From Kangiellaceae bacterium (GTDB lineage: Bacteria > Pseudomonadota > Gammaproteobacteria > Enterobacterales > Kangiellaceae): a stretch of DNA of 64,000 nt. The notes below the pieces were generated by a model, which was given only the letters and a program-made list of their open reading frames with translations, had not been told where the DNA came from and did not search any database. A program made the position numbers and the translations under genes. The stretch spans positions 1 to 64,000 of the forward strand of contig JABXIQ010000012.1 in NCBI GenBank assembly GCA_013373015.1. The letters run 5' to 3'. Shown piece after piece: positions 1-10,245 of this stretch (its first letter is position 1; every line of letters starts with the position of its first letter).

Positions 1-38
1 GAAATAAACCAAGAATTACTTATTAATAAAAGTTAGTT

Positions 39-1424
39 CTAGCTTATACGTTTGACCTTATAGCGCTTTCCTTTGACCTTACCATTACTCAATTCATGAT
101 AGGCAGTTTCAACAATTTTGCGTGAGACGGCAACATAAGACCAATTGGCAGCGACTTGAATTTTACCAATATCATCACCGTTTATGTCATTATTTGAAGT
201 TAATGCACCGAGAATATCTCCAGGTCGAACTTTGTTTTTCTTGCCGCCGCTCAATTGTAACGTGGCCATTGGAGGTTTAAAAGCAGGCTGTTTTAACCAA
301 CTTAAGTCAGGCAGTTTTGTTGGCTCTATATGTATCTGCAAATATTCAGCTAGGCGGCTAATTTTGTAGCTTTCCTTTTCAGAGTATAATGAAAATGCCT
401 TGCCACTATTGCCTGCGCGACCGGTACGGCCAATCCTATGTACATGAGTTTCAGGATCGCTGGCTGTGTGGTAGTTGATAACCAGATCTAATTCCTTGAT
501 ATCCAAACCACGCCCAGCTACATCTGTGGCTACTAAAATCGAGGTGCTTTTGTTGGCAAACTGGATCAGCGCTTGATCTCTATCTATTTGATCTAAATCA
601 CCATGCAAGGCAAGTACGCTGAAACCATATTTTTTTAATTCATCGGCTACAGCTTTGACATCATTTTTTGTATTGCAAAAAACCACGGTAGAATCTGGGC
701 GTTGCTCAAGCAATATAGAGCGTAAAGCTATCATTCGCTGCTGATCGTCTTTAACTTTAAAGTATCGCTGTTCGATTTCAGGTTTTTGCTCATCAAGTCC
801 AATTTGAATCAGCATTGGGTTTTTCATAACCCGTTGCGAAATTGTTTGAATTTCATCAGGGTAGGTAGCGCTAAACAAGAGTGTTTGACGTTGTATTGGG
901 CTAAAGCGAATTATATTATCAATTGAGGCTTGAAACCCCATATCAAGCATACGATCAGCTTCGTCAAGCACAAGAGTGTTTAGTTGATCAATATCTAGAT
1001 TCCCGAGCTCCAGATGTTCTTCAATGCGCCCTGGGGTACCGACAATGATATGTACACCATTTTCAAGTGATGCAATCTGTACTTTCTTAGGAGTGCCTCC
1101 GCATAATACAACAACTTTGATGTTTTGAATGCCTCTTGCTAAGTTTCTTAATTCTATTGCAACTTGCTCGGCTAATTCGCGAGTAGGGCACAGCACCAAA
1201 GCTTGTACATTAAAATTCTTATTGTCTAACTTATTTAACAAGCCTAAACCAAAGGCTGCGGTTTTTCCTGAGCCTGTTTTTGCCTGTCCTATCACATCTT
1301 TTCCATACAATATTGGCGGTAAACTTTGCTCTTGGATTGCTGTCATGTTGTTAAAACCAAGGCTCTCAAGATTATCAAGTAACTCAACTTTTAATGGAAG
1401 CGCAGAAAAATAGTGCTGATTCAT
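39..1424 (-). CDS. dbpA: ATP-dependent RNA helicase DbpA
   Basis: DEAD-box RNA helicase of 461 aa. In E. coli DbpA is activated by 23S rRNA hairpin 92 and acts late in large-subunit assembly. Visible motifs are a Q-motif region near residues 20-33, Walker A AKTGSGKT at 48-55, PTRELA at 80-85, DEAD at 154-157, SAT, and the C-terminal HRIGRTGRAG arginine-finger motif. The last ~70 residues match the DbpA RNA-binding domain (RPGDILGAL and a basic tail), which separates it from RhlE, RhlB and SrmB. Length equals the family norm (~457 aa). It is transcribed alone, downstream of trxB and separated from it by a strong hairpin terminator. Confidence 0.95.
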   Translation of the reverse strand: MNQHYFSALPLKVELLDNLESLGFNNMTAIQEQSLPPILYGKDVIGQAKTGSGKTAAFGLGLLNKLDNKNFNVQALVLCPTRELAEQVAIELRNLARGIQNIKVVVLCGGTPKKVQIASLENGVHIIVGTPGRIEEHLELGNLDIDQLNTLVLDEADRMLDMGFQASIDNIIRFSPIQRQTLLFSATYPDEIQTISQRVMKNPMLIQIGLDEQKPEIEQRYFKVKDDQQRMIALRSILLEQRPDSTVVFCNTKNDVKAVADELKKYGFSVLALHGDLDQIDRDQALIQFANKSTSILVATDVAGRGLDIKELDLVINYHTASDPETHVHRIGRTGRAGNSGKAFSLYSEKESYKISRLAEYLQIHIEPTKLPDLSWLKQPAFKPPMATLQLSGGKKNKVRPGDILGALTSNNDINGDDIGKIQVAANWSYVAVSRKIVETAYHELSNGKVKGKRYKVKRIS

Positions 1425-1529
1425 AGAACCTCATAGCAAATTTGCTTAATTGATGTGGGTGTTAACGATGACATGATACAACGCTGATTATACGTGAATT
1501 GTTTGGATAAAGATTGCTTTTTATGGATC

Positions 1530-1556
1530 AAAAAAGCCCTTCGTAAAGGGCTTTTT
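1530..1556 (-). terminator. Rho-independent terminator of trxB
   Basis: An A-rich palindrome with an AAGCCCTT/AAGGGCTT core and a short loop, followed on the minus strand by a run of Ts. It lies just past the trxB stop and upstream of dbpA. The A/T flanks are symmetric, so it could act in both directions. Confidence 0.8.
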
Positions 1557-1580
1557 CTCTGAATGTCTATAAAGTAATGA

Positions 1581-2564
<984 letters not shown>

Positions 2565-2708
2565 TTAGTCTTTTTTAGGCCAACAATTGTATGAGCTTAG
2601 CGGACAAAAATAAACCGCCAAACTCAATTTCTGCTAATTATCAATTTTTACTATCGCTAGTATTAACACTGCCTATCAAAACTAGTTGTTAGACTAACTT
2701 ATTGGATC

Positions 2709-5534
2709 CTAAGTAGTGATGATCACGCGGATTGCTTCACAGCGTACAGTTGCTTTGTCTAAGCAGTGAATAGCTGATTCAATGTGCTGCTCGTAGAATG
2801 TTATTTCTTCTTCGCGGATACCGCTATTGTGTTTGCGCAATACTTTAAGTCGATCTATCTCAGCATTGATCGCTTGTTGATAATGAGTTTTAGCCTGTTC
2901 AATGATAGGTTGCATGGTTTGTTCAGCGAGTTGGTGGGCATGTTTGGCCATGATTTCTACTTGTTCACGAATTTGAGGCACAACGCCTTGAGCAATGGTT
3001 TTTTTCATACGCTCGACCCGCTCGTTTAGTTGTTGGAACGACAAAGCTTTGCTTAAGTTTTTACCCTGTAGATTAACTAGAGTTCTTGAGGGTGATAAAG
3101 GTAAATAGCGGCTTAGCTGTAATTCGCTAGGTGCAAAATAATGAACGCTGTGGAATGACTCCAACAAAAAAGTCCCTGCTGGAATACTTTTTAAAGGTAA
3201 GGTTACAATACAAGCATTACCTATTTCGCTATTCACAATCATTTCCATGGATTCTGCTAAAATAGGGTGCTCCCAAGTGGCAAAAGCCATATCTTCGCGT
3301 GCAATTGCTTTTTGTCGGTCATAAGTTAAAGTCAGACTGTCATCACCTAATCCTGGAAAACTATCAAGGCGCATGTGGTCTGTAGGATGTACGATAACGC
3401 TATGCTCAGAGTGTTCTTCTTGCTCTAAACCAAATTGATCAAACAAGCGTGTTGCATACTCTTCAACTTGCTTGAGATCATTGTCTTTTTCAATAAGCTC
3501 TATCAATTTATTGGCTGCCACTGGGCGGCAGGAGTTATATTCAAGCAAAGGATCGCGTCCTTGCTCCATGTCTTTCAACAACTGTTCGGTACGCGTATTG
3601 GTGTCATTGACCAGCGATGTTAACTTTTCCGCATCAAATTCAGTTAACAGCTCATGTAAAGATTGATGAAACTGCTTATAAATACTGCTACCAACCGATG
3701 AGCTTCGTGTAAATTGTGATAAACCTTGGTCAAGCCATTGGAATAGCACTTGTTGCGCCGATTGCTCGAAGTAGGGCACATGAATCTTGATCGGGTGTAA
3801 TTGGCCAATACGATCAAGTCGCCCAATGCGCTGCTCTAATAAGTCTGGATTCAATGGTAAATCGAATAGCACTAAATGGTGGGCAAATTGAAAGTTTCGC
3901 CCCTCACTACCAATTTCAGAACAGACTAATGCTTGCGCACCGTCTTCTATATCTGCGAAATATGCTGCCGCAGAGTCTCGCTCAATAATGCTCATCTCTT
4001 CGTAAAAAGCAGCACTACGAATACCTGCTTTAAGGTGAAGATAATGTTCTAATGCCTTAGCGGTAGAGGCGTTGGCGCAAATTACTAAGGCTTTTTGTGG
4101 CTTTATGGCTTTAAGATGTTGCACCAGCCACTCAACACGGGGATCCTGTTCTGTCCAGTTATCGTCTGCGCCAAGTTCTGGATATAATTCGTGGTAAGCA
4201 TAATGCTCAGGTTTAGATAGGGCTACAGGATAGAGCTGACGTTCTGGGAAATCATCAATGGCACTGCGAGTATTTCTGAATAACACTCGGCCTGTGCCAT
4301 GGCGATCAAGCAATTTTTCGATAATATTGGAAATTACAGTCTGTTCAGTCGTGCTACTATCGATCGTTTCTATTTCACTGCCAAGATAAGGTTTGAGTAG
4401 TTCAAAATGTTTCTCAGAAAGCTTTTCTTCCTTTTCTGTTAGCTGGATTAATTGGCTGACGATCTCAGCGAGATCTTGATAGCCTTGCTCTTCTTCAATG
4501 AAAGTTGATAGGTCATGAAAACGGGCAGGATCGAGCAAGCGCAAACGGGCGAAATGGCTTTCGATACCCATTTGTTCAGGTGTCGCCGTTAGCAACAACA
4601 CACCTGCACTTATAGTCGCCAACATTTCTATGGCCTTGTATTGTTCGCTAACCTTAGACTCATCCTCAGCAGACCATTGTAAGTGGTGGGCTTCATCAAC
4701 AATCAACAAATCCCACTCGGCTTGTAATGCTTGGTCAAGTGCTTCGTCGTGTTTAGTCAGGAAATCCAAGCTGCAAATTATCAGTTGTTCTGTTTCAAAA
4801 GGATTATCTTCTGGTGACTCTATAAGACTGGCATCAAAACGCGCTTGATCAAATATTGAAAAACGCAAATTGAATTTACGCAACATTTCAACCAACCACT
4901 GATGAATTAAGGTGTCTGGCACTACAATCAATGCACGTTCGGCTAAACCAGTGAGCAGCTGTTGATGCAGAATCATGCCTGCTTCAATGGTTTTGCCTAA
5001 ACCAACTTCATCAGCCAAAAGTACTCGCGGTGCAAAGCGTTTGGCAACTTCGCTAGCAATATAAATCTGATGAGGTAGCAAGCTAGTACGCGTGCCAAGC
5101 AACCCTTTGACTGGCGATTGTTGCAAACGATGGGTATGGAAAAGGGTGTCCACACGCAATTGATACATAGCATTACTATCAAATAAATTGGCCAGTAAGC
5201 GTTGCTCTGGTGAATTAAAGTTCACAAAACAATCTAGCTCAAGCTCAGCGATGGTATGACTATCTCCTTGCTCATCTTCGCCTGTATAAAAGATCAATCC
5301 GCCACGCTCATTCACATCACTAATAGTCAATGACAGTTCATCCATAGTGTTTACTTGATCGCCAGCCTTATAAATAACACGGCTCAAAGGAGCGTTATTG
5401 ATGGCATAGGAGCGCTCTTCAGCGCTTGCTGGAAAGCTTATGGTGACTAAACGGCCATCAATATCACTGACGATACCAAGGCCTAAATGATTTTCTGTGT
5501 GACTGATCCAGCGTTGACCGATAACAAAATTCAT
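2709..5534 (-). CDS. rapA: RNA polymerase-associated protein RapA (HepA)
   Basis: SWI2/SNF2 ATPase that binds core RNA polymerase and promotes its recycling. The N-terminus (FVIGQRWISHTE...LGLG) aligns with the E. coli RapA start, which places the ATG at 5534 and gives 941 aa against 968 in E. coli. The frame is open a further 34 codons upstream, but that extension overlaps the neighbouring gene and has no family support. Motifs are LADEVGLGKTIEAG (Walker A), DEAH box (VDEAHHLQW), LLLTATPEQ, and the helicase C-terminal motif QRIGRLDRIGQ. No strong Shine-Dalgarno is visible before 5534. Confidence 0.95.
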   Translation of the reverse strand: MNFVIGQRWISHTENHLGLGIVSDIDGRLVTISFPASAEERSYAINNAPLSRVIYKAGDQVNTMDELSLTISDVNERGGLIFYTGEDEQGDSHTIAELELDCFVNFNSPEQRLLANLFDSNAMYQLRVDTLFHTHRLQQSPVKGLLGTRTSLLPHQIYIASEVAKRFAPRVLLADEVGLGKTIEAGMILHQQLLTGLAERALIVVPDTLIHQWLVEMLRKFNLRFSIFDQARFDASLIESPEDNPFETEQLIICSLDFLTKHDEALDQALQAEWDLLIVDEAHHLQWSAEDESKVSEQYKAIEMLATISAGVLLLTATPEQMGIESHFARLRLLDPARFHDLSTFIEEEQGYQDLAEIVSQLIQLTEKEEKLSEKHFELLKPYLGSEIETIDSSTTEQTVISNIIEKLLDRHGTGRVLFRNTRSAIDDFPERQLYPVALSKPEHYAYHELYPELGADDNWTEQDPRVEWLVQHLKAIKPQKALVICANASTAKALEHYLHLKAGIRSAAFYEEMSIIERDSAAAYFADIEDGAQALVCSEIGSEGRNFQFAHHLVLFDLPLNPDLLEQRIGRLDRIGQLHPIKIHVPYFEQSAQQVLFQWLDQGLSQFTRSSSVGSSIYKQFHQSLHELLTEFDAEKLTSLVNDTNTRTEQLLKDMEQGRDPLLEYNSCRPVAANKLIELIEKDNDLKQVEEYATRLFDQFGLEQEEHSEHSVIVHPTDHMRLDSFPGLGDDSLTLTYDRQKAIAREDMAFATWEHPILAESMEMIVNSEIGNACIVTLPLKSIPAGTFLLESFHSVHYFAPSELQLSRYLPLSPSRTLVNLQGKNLSKALSFQQLNERVERMKKTIAQGVVPQIREQVEIMAKHAHQLAEQTMQPIIEQAKTHYQQAINAEIDRLKVLRKHNSGIREEEITFYEQHIESAIHCLDKATVRCEAIRVIITT

Positions 5535-5629
5535 AATTAAATCAGTAGGGCTGTGCCCGTAGAGATATTTTGAGGCGCGCAGGGTAACGACCTTAACGAT
5601 GTTTGTAAAGTGATGCTTCTCTCTACAAA

Positions 5630-6049
5630 CTAGCAACCAGATTGGTTTTCTTTAACATGCTCAACTGATTCCTTGATCACTTGACGCAATATATCTTCAT
5701 CGACATCAGACAGTTTATTAATGTAAAGGCACGATACACTGGTTTTACATTTGCCAAGCTTTTCAATTAGCTCAGGTCGTTTCTTAAAGCCATCCATGAT
5801 ATAGAGGGTTAAATTCTGCTTGCGAGGCGAAAAACCTGTATAGAACCAATCGCCGCCACAACCAGATTGTGTTTGATAAGGGTAGCGGCCAAAGCCCACA
5901 ATGGAGTCGCCCCACATAACGGCTTGCTCGCCCGTAATCTCCTGCATCATGTGTAAAACTTTCAAACTGTCTTCACGTCGTTGTTGATGCTCAACAGCAT
6001 GTAAAAAGTCGAACACGCTAGCATCATTGGGGACGGTTTTATTAGCCAT
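5630..6049 (-). CDS. DUF1801 (YdhG-like) domain protein
   Basis: Small cytoplasmic protein of 139 aa with the DUF1801/YdhG-like fold, a frataxin-like alpha/beta fold linked in some Gram-positive members to iron handling. The supporting pattern is the central VMWGDSIVGFGRYPY segment, then FSPRKQNLTLYIMDGF and the later CLYINKLSDVD segment, typical of the family in proteobacteria. It is upstream of rapA on the same strand with about 95 bp between it and the chosen rapA start, so it may be cotranscribed with rapA. The role in this organism is unknown. Confidence 0.8.
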   Translation of the reverse strand: MANKTVPNDASVFDFLHAVEHQQRREDSLKVLHMMQEITGEQAVMWGDSIVGFGRYPYQTQSGCGGDWFYTGFSPRKQNLTLYIMDGFKKRPELIEKLGKCKTSVSCLYINKLSDVDEDILRQVIKESVEHVKENQSGC

Positions 6050-6171
6050 TATAGCAACTCCCTTAAATTATCTGTGGCAAAGCTGATAATTGATTATTAA
6101 TAATAATTAACGCAATATATAATCGCAAGGATATCAATAAGTTAAGCTTTTGTTAAAAGCGTAAATAAACC

Positions 6172-6199
6172 TTTACTTAAAGTGGAATTGTAGTATCCT
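6172..6199 (+). promoter_or_regulatory. Possible promoter of the cold-shock gene
   Basis: TTTACT and TATCCT are separated by 16 bp. Initiation just downstream would give a leader of about 200 nt before the cold-shock ATG, as expected for cspA-type thermosensor leaders. The hexamers are only fair matches. The rest of the 6050-6406 gap is AT-rich with no ORF. Confidence 0.35.
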
Positions 6200-6406
6200 A
6201 TGCGTGCTGGTTAAATTAACAGCTAGATTTAGGTTACAGGTTCGATGATACAGTAAAGTAAGTCACAAGATATACTCTTTGATTCACTCCAAGTAGTTCC
6301 TCGCTTTGTACATAAGTTAGTGTCAATTTTTACTCAGTAACATCCGCCGTTATTAATAGTAATACGGCTATAACTTTATTAAAGCAATAAGCTTTGGAGA
6401 AATATT

Positions 6407-6613
6407 ATGTCAGCAATCACAGGTACAGTTAAGTGGTTTAACGAATCAAAAGGTTTTGGTTTCATCGAGCAAGAGCAAGGCGAAGACGTGTTTGTACACT
6501 TCCGCGCAATTCAAGGCGACGGTTTCAAAACTTTAGCTGAAGGCCAAAAAGTTCAATTCGAAATCGAACAAGGTCCTAAAGGCGCTCAAGCTGCAAACGT
6601 TGTTAAATTATAA
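6407..6613 (+). CDS. CspA-family cold-shock protein
   Basis: A 68-aa OB-fold nucleic-acid chaperone. RNP1 (KGFGFIE) and RNP2 (DVFVHFRAI) are both present, as is the [10 protein letters not shown] start typical of Csp proteins. A Shine-Dalgarno (TTGGAG) is seven bases upstream of the ATG. The gene is a single unit with its own strong terminator and a gap of over 350 bp upstream, consistent with a regulated 5' leader. Whether it is cold-inducible, like CspA, or constitutive, like CspC/CspE, cannot be told from the sequence. Confidence 0.95.
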   Translation: MSAITGTVKWFNESKGFGFIEQEQGEDVFVHFRAIQGDGFKTLAEGQKVQFEIEQGPKGAQAANVVKL

Positions 6614-6640
6614 TCTTTTAGATTAATTTAAGAATTGTTG

Positions 6641-6668
6641 AAAAGCCGCTCATTTGAGCGGCTTTTTT
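6641..6668 (+). terminator. Rho-independent terminator of the cold-shock gene
   Basis: AAGCCGCTCA/TGAGCGGCTT stem followed by a T run. It is almost identical to the hairpin at 10216-10242. Confidence 0.85.
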
Positions 6669-6686
6669 ATGTCATCAGCTTTAACT

Positions 6687-7448
6687 TTAGTTCAGTAATA
6701 GATCATTATCAGTTAAAGACTTACTTCGTGGAAGCGTTTGCTCACTTATTTGAATACTATCTTGATTGAATGAGGTTATATGTTTCTTATTAATAACAAA
6801 AGATTTATGTGAGCGAATAAAGTGATCAGGAAGATTTTCTAAGGTTTTCTTAATACTATTATAACTAGTGATTTTATCACCATTCTTTAAATAATAATTC
6901 ACATAATTACCTAACCCTTCGATATACAAGATGTCATCTTTTTCTACTAAGTAGGTTTTCCTATTGGATTTTATATTTAGCGTGGCTTGTTGATTTTTAG
7001 TAAAACCTAAAAGGAATTCTATGATTCCTAATAGCTTTATACAAAGTACAAAAACCACAGTGGTGTTAATGAGTACAGATGCTTTAATTAGAGCCCTCGC
7101 ATCCCATAAATGACTATTGCTCTGAATAAAAATCTCTTCGTAGAAGAAGTGGATAAAAACGCGTTGAATAAATGCACAGATTAGTAGTGTGCTGATAAAA
7201 AGTATGAGAAAAGAACTGTAGCGCTTTTTTAGCAAAAAATTTGGTAGTAACCAATATAAGGTAGAGTATACCGCAAGCATACGTGGAGGTAGTAATATAA
7301 ACTCCAGAAAAAATGATGCAGTCAATCCGTAATTACTAGACCAAATAAAGCTAAAAGTAATGTAATAAGCTATCCAAAAAGTGATATGGGACAGTATTTT
7401 TGAATTAAAAACATAGTATTTGGGCTGGTAGCCATCAAGTTGCTGCAC
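6687..7448 (-). CDS. Membrane-anchored LytTR transcriptional regulator
   Basis: A 253-aa protein with about four hydrophobic segments between residues 18 and 145 and a C-terminal LytTR DNA-binding domain (~155-250). Marks of the domain are VEKDDILYIEGLGNYVNYYL and the FIRSHKSFVINKKHI segment. LytTR domains bind imperfect direct repeats upstream of target promoters. A membrane-embedded LytTR protein without a receiver domain would sense a signal directly rather than through a phosphorelay. It is divergent from an exported hydrolase gene with ~135 bp between them, so that hydrolase operon is its likeliest target (inference). Confidence 0.85.
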   Translation of the reverse strand: MQQLDGYQPKYYVFNSKILSHITFWIAYYITFSFIWSSNYGLTASFFLEFILLPPRMLAVYSTLYWLLPNFLLKKRYSSFLILFISTLLICAFIQRVFIHFFYEEIFIQSNSHLWDARALIKASVLINTTVVFVLCIKLLGIIEFLLGFTKNQQATLNIKSNRKTYLVEKDDILYIEGLGNYVNYYLKNGDKITSYNSIKKTLENLPDHFIRSHKSFVINKKHITSFNQDSIQISEQTLPRSKSLTDNDLLLN

Positions 7449-7582
7449 AATTACACATAATAATTTCTGAATTTTATATAAATTATCCTGAATTTGACAT
7501 AAAAGCCAAGCTTCTTAGTGATTAAATTTTTTAAAACCAATTATTCTAATTCTTTGATTTATAATGTTCAACTAGAGGTTTT

Positions 7583-8896
7583 ATGAATAATTTATATAAA
7601 TTTTTAACAATAGTAGTCATATTTACTTTAAGCAAATCACTTATTGCTGATGATTTACAAAGAAGAGCACAGTGGCATGCCTCATTTTCTAAGCTAGAGC
7701 ACCCAGGCGTGTTAATACGTAATATATCTGATATTTCAGCATTAAAAGCGGCTGGATTGAAAGAAAACGATATTATCCTTAAGGTAAATGCTCAGTCGGT
7801 TGTTAGTCAAGAAGTTTGGAATGACATAAGCGATAGCTTGATATCAGGAAGGGAATATCTGCTATTGGTTAGAGAACATGGAACAAGAAATTTAAATTCG
7901 CATAAACTCACTTTCCAAGCTGTGCCTTTTGAGCAGCATCAGGGGTTAGAGACTATCTATGAGACGGTTACTTCTGATTATGGTAATAGGCAGAGAGTTA
8001 TTATTACTAAACCAAGCACAGAAGAACCTCAACCAGCAGTGATATTTCTGCAAGGGCTGAGTTGTTCGAGTATAGAGTTGATACCAAACCGAAGAAATAA
8101 TTATTTGCGCTTGATAGAGGATATAGTCCAAAAGTCAGAAGTTGTGGTGATGAGGGTTGAGAAGCCTGGTGTAGGTGATAGTGAAGGGCACTGCTCAGAC
8201 ACAGACTTTACTGCAGAGCTTAATGGTTATGAAACGGCTGTTCAGCACTTATTATCAAAGGATTATGTCGATAAAACCAAAGTGGTTGTTTATGGAAATA
8301 GTATGGGGAGTGCCCTTGCTCCTTATATTGCTAATAAATACAACTTATCAGGTGTTATTTCTGACGGAACTTATCTGCGAACATGGTTTGAGCATATGCT
8401 AGAAATTGAAAGACGCATTAGAAAAATGCAAGGTGACTCTCAATCTGAAATTACCCAAAAAATGAATCATGCTTATATTCCACTGTATTACGGTATGCTC
8501 ATTGAGAAAAAAAGTTACGCCGATATGATTAAAGAAAATCCTTTATTAGCTGGCTATAACTATCACGGACTCAACCATATGTACGGCCGTTCTATGAGTT
8601 TTTATCATCAGTTACAAGAGTTTGATATAGCAGGAGCTTGGGAAAAGTTGGAGGTGCCAGCACGTATTCGTTGGGGAACTCATGATTGGATTATGTCCGA
8701 ATATGATAATGATATGATTGTTGAAATTTTGCAGTCTTCTGGACATCAAGATCATACATTGCTTAAATACCCTATGATGGATCATTGGTCAACTATCCAT
8801 AAAAGTTATGAAAGTTCTTTTAAAGGCGAAAAAGGAGCATGGGATCCTAAAGTAAGTGGGCAAATATTGGATTGGATCAAAGAATTAACTGAATAA
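7583..8896 (+). CDS. Exported PDZ-alpha/beta hydrolase fusion
   Basis: A 437-aa protein with an N-terminal signal peptide (cleavage likely after SLIA, ~residue 22), a PDZ-like domain (~38-105, including GVLIRNISDISALKAAGLKE and the DIILKVN segment), then an alpha/beta hydrolase domain. Candidate triad: Ser240 in GNSMG, Asp368 in THDW, and His401 or His406 in HWSTIH. A PDZ fused ahead of an esterase or peptidase fold suggests recognition of a protein or peptide C-terminus in the periplasm. The substrate is unknown. It is probably cotranscribed with the next gene (13-bp gap, AGAGGA Shine-Dalgarno for that gene). Confidence 0.8.
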   Translation: MNNLYKFLTIVVIFTLSKSLIADDLQRRAQWHASFSKLEHPGVLIRNISDISALKAAGLKENDIILKVNAQSVVSQEVWNDISDSLISGREYLLLVREHGTRNLNSHKLTFQAVPFEQHQGLETIYETVTSDYGNRQRVIITKPSTEEPQPAVIFLQGLSCSSIELIPNRRNNYLRLIEDIVQKSEVVVMRVEKPGVGDSEGHCSDTDFTAELNGYETAVQHLLSKDYVDKTKVVVYGNSMGSALAPYIANKYNLSGVISDGTYLRTWFEHMLEIERRIRKMQGDSQSEITQKMNHAYIPLYYGMLIEKKSYADMIKENPLLAGYNYHGLNHMYGRSMSFYHQLQEFDIAGAWEKLEVPARIRWGTHDWIMSEYDNDMIVEILQSSGHQDHTLLKYPMMDHWSTIHKSYESSFKGEKGAWDPKVSGQILDWIKELTE

Positions 8897-8909
8897 GAAA
8901 AGAGGAAAT

Positions 8910-10208
8910 ATGAAGCGATTACCATCTCTGTTGTTAGCATTTCTTTTAATAGCGCCAGCTTTAGCTGATGCAAATGATGAACTCAGCTTGGCAATTAAAA
9001 GCGCTAGCTATAACTTACAGTTTAACGGTTATAAAATGTCGGGTGAGGGGTATGATAAGCTAATTGACGAAGCTAAACGGCATAAAATTTTTATGTTTGG
9101 TGAAAATCATGCTACGGCAGAAATTGCAATCTTTGCTAATCAAATGTACAGCGACCTTTCGCAAGAGAGTCCTCGATTGCTGGCGACCGAAGTGGGGCCG
9201 ATTGCAGCGAGTAAGATGCAAAGCTTAATAAAAAATGGGCGCTATCAAGAATATATGTCGCGAGGACTTAACCTGCAAACGATTCCTTTTTTTGCTTTTG
9301 AGGAAGAAGTGGCTTTGCTAGAAAATGCCTGTAATCAAAGCCATGGTTTTACCGATTGTATTATAGGTCTTGATCAAGAGTTCATCGCTTCTGCTCCCAT
9401 TGTATATGATTATTTTAAAGAGCATGCTCCTGATGATGCTGCATTAGAAAGCATAGAGTCTTTCGATAACTGGAGTTGGCTCAACCCCTTTTTAGTCGGA
9501 CAGGGTGATGGGAAAGCTGTTAATAAGGTGGTAAGAGCATACCAAAGTTCAAGCGATCCGCTAGTAAAAACTCGAGCTCAACATTTGGCCTTAAGCTATA
9601 AAATTTATAAGAATCAAATGGGCGGAGACGCAGCATGGTCCAATGAAGCGCGAGAAAGCCTTATGATGGATAATTTTATACAGCAACTAAATGATCCTGA
9701 TATTCCAGATTTGTTTTTAAAATTTGGAGCCTATCATACGATGAAAGGTAGTTCTGTTACCGTAGATAAGGCTTTAGGTAAAAGAATCGATGATTGGGCA
9801 CAATTAAAAGGCTGGAGCACTCTTAACCTGTTTATAGACGGTTATCAAGGAACATCAAGAGATGCATTGCTGGGTTTTGAAAATGATAAAGCGCATTTTA
9901 CAAATTGGAGCAAATCACCCTTTGCAGAGTTTATCCCGCAAGAGGGTGCTGTATTGTTTGATTTAAGAAAATTAAGAGCCTTCGTAGATTCTGAGAAATT
10001 TACCAAAAGACAAAAAATGGTAATAAGCAACTACGATTACTTATTAATGCTTAGCACAGTGAGTGCAGCTACGTTTTTAGACGGTCGCTTGATCACAAGA
10101 ACTTATTTAGCGGTAATATGCTTTATAGTACTAACGATCGTAATGCTGCTGGTTTGGTGGCTGGTAAGGTTTATCAAGAAAAGAAGACACAAAAAAATAG
10201 GTAACTAA
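8910..10208 (+). CDS. Exported, C-terminally anchored Ere/ChaN/TIKI-like protein
   Basis: A 432-aa protein with a signal peptide (cleavage after ALA, ~residue 19), a large soluble domain, and a C-terminal hydrophobic helix (~395-420) followed by a basic tail, so it is probably anchored in the inner membrane facing the periplasm. The motifs MFGENHATAEIA (~64-75) and KFGAYHTMKG (~271-280) resemble the metal-binding histidine motifs of the erythromycin-esterase/ChaN/TIKI fold. I assign the superfamily only; no substrate is implied. It follows the PDZ hydrolase directly and ends at a strong terminator. Confidence 0.6.
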   Translation: MKRLPSLLLAFLLIAPALADANDELSLAIKSASYNLQFNGYKMSGEGYDKLIDEAKRHKIFMFGENHATAEIAIFANQMYSDLSQESPRLLATEVGPIAASKMQSLIKNGRYQEYMSRGLNLQTIPFFAFEEEVALLENACNQSHGFTDCIIGLDQEFIASAPIVYDYFKEHAPDDAALESIESFDNWSWLNPFLVGQGDGKAVNKVVRAYQSSSDPLVKTRAQHLALSYKIYKNQMGGDAAWSNEARESLMMDNFIQQLNDPDIPDLFLKFGAYHTMKGSSVTVDKALGKRIDDWAQLKGWSTLNLFIDGYQGTSRDALLGFENDKAHFTNWSKSPFAEFIPQEGAVLFDLRKLRAFVDSEKFTKRQKMVISNYDYLLMLSTVSAATFLDGRLITRTYLAVICFIVLTIVMLLVWWLVRFIKKRRHKKIGN

Positions 10209-10215
10209 TCAAATG

Positions 10216-10242
10216 AAAGCCGCTCACTTGAGCGGCTTTTTT
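10216..10242 (+). terminator. Rho-independent terminator after the Ere/ChaN-like gene
   Basis: AAGCCGCTCA/TGAGCGGCTT stem with TTTTTT. It differs from the cold-shock terminator at 6641-6668 by one loop base and edge bases. Confidence 0.85.
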
Positions 10243-10245
10243 GTT

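Noticed and set aside
5535-5636. N-terminal extension of rapA
   Set aside because: The family start is at 5534; the extension overlaps the DUF1801 gene and is not conserved.
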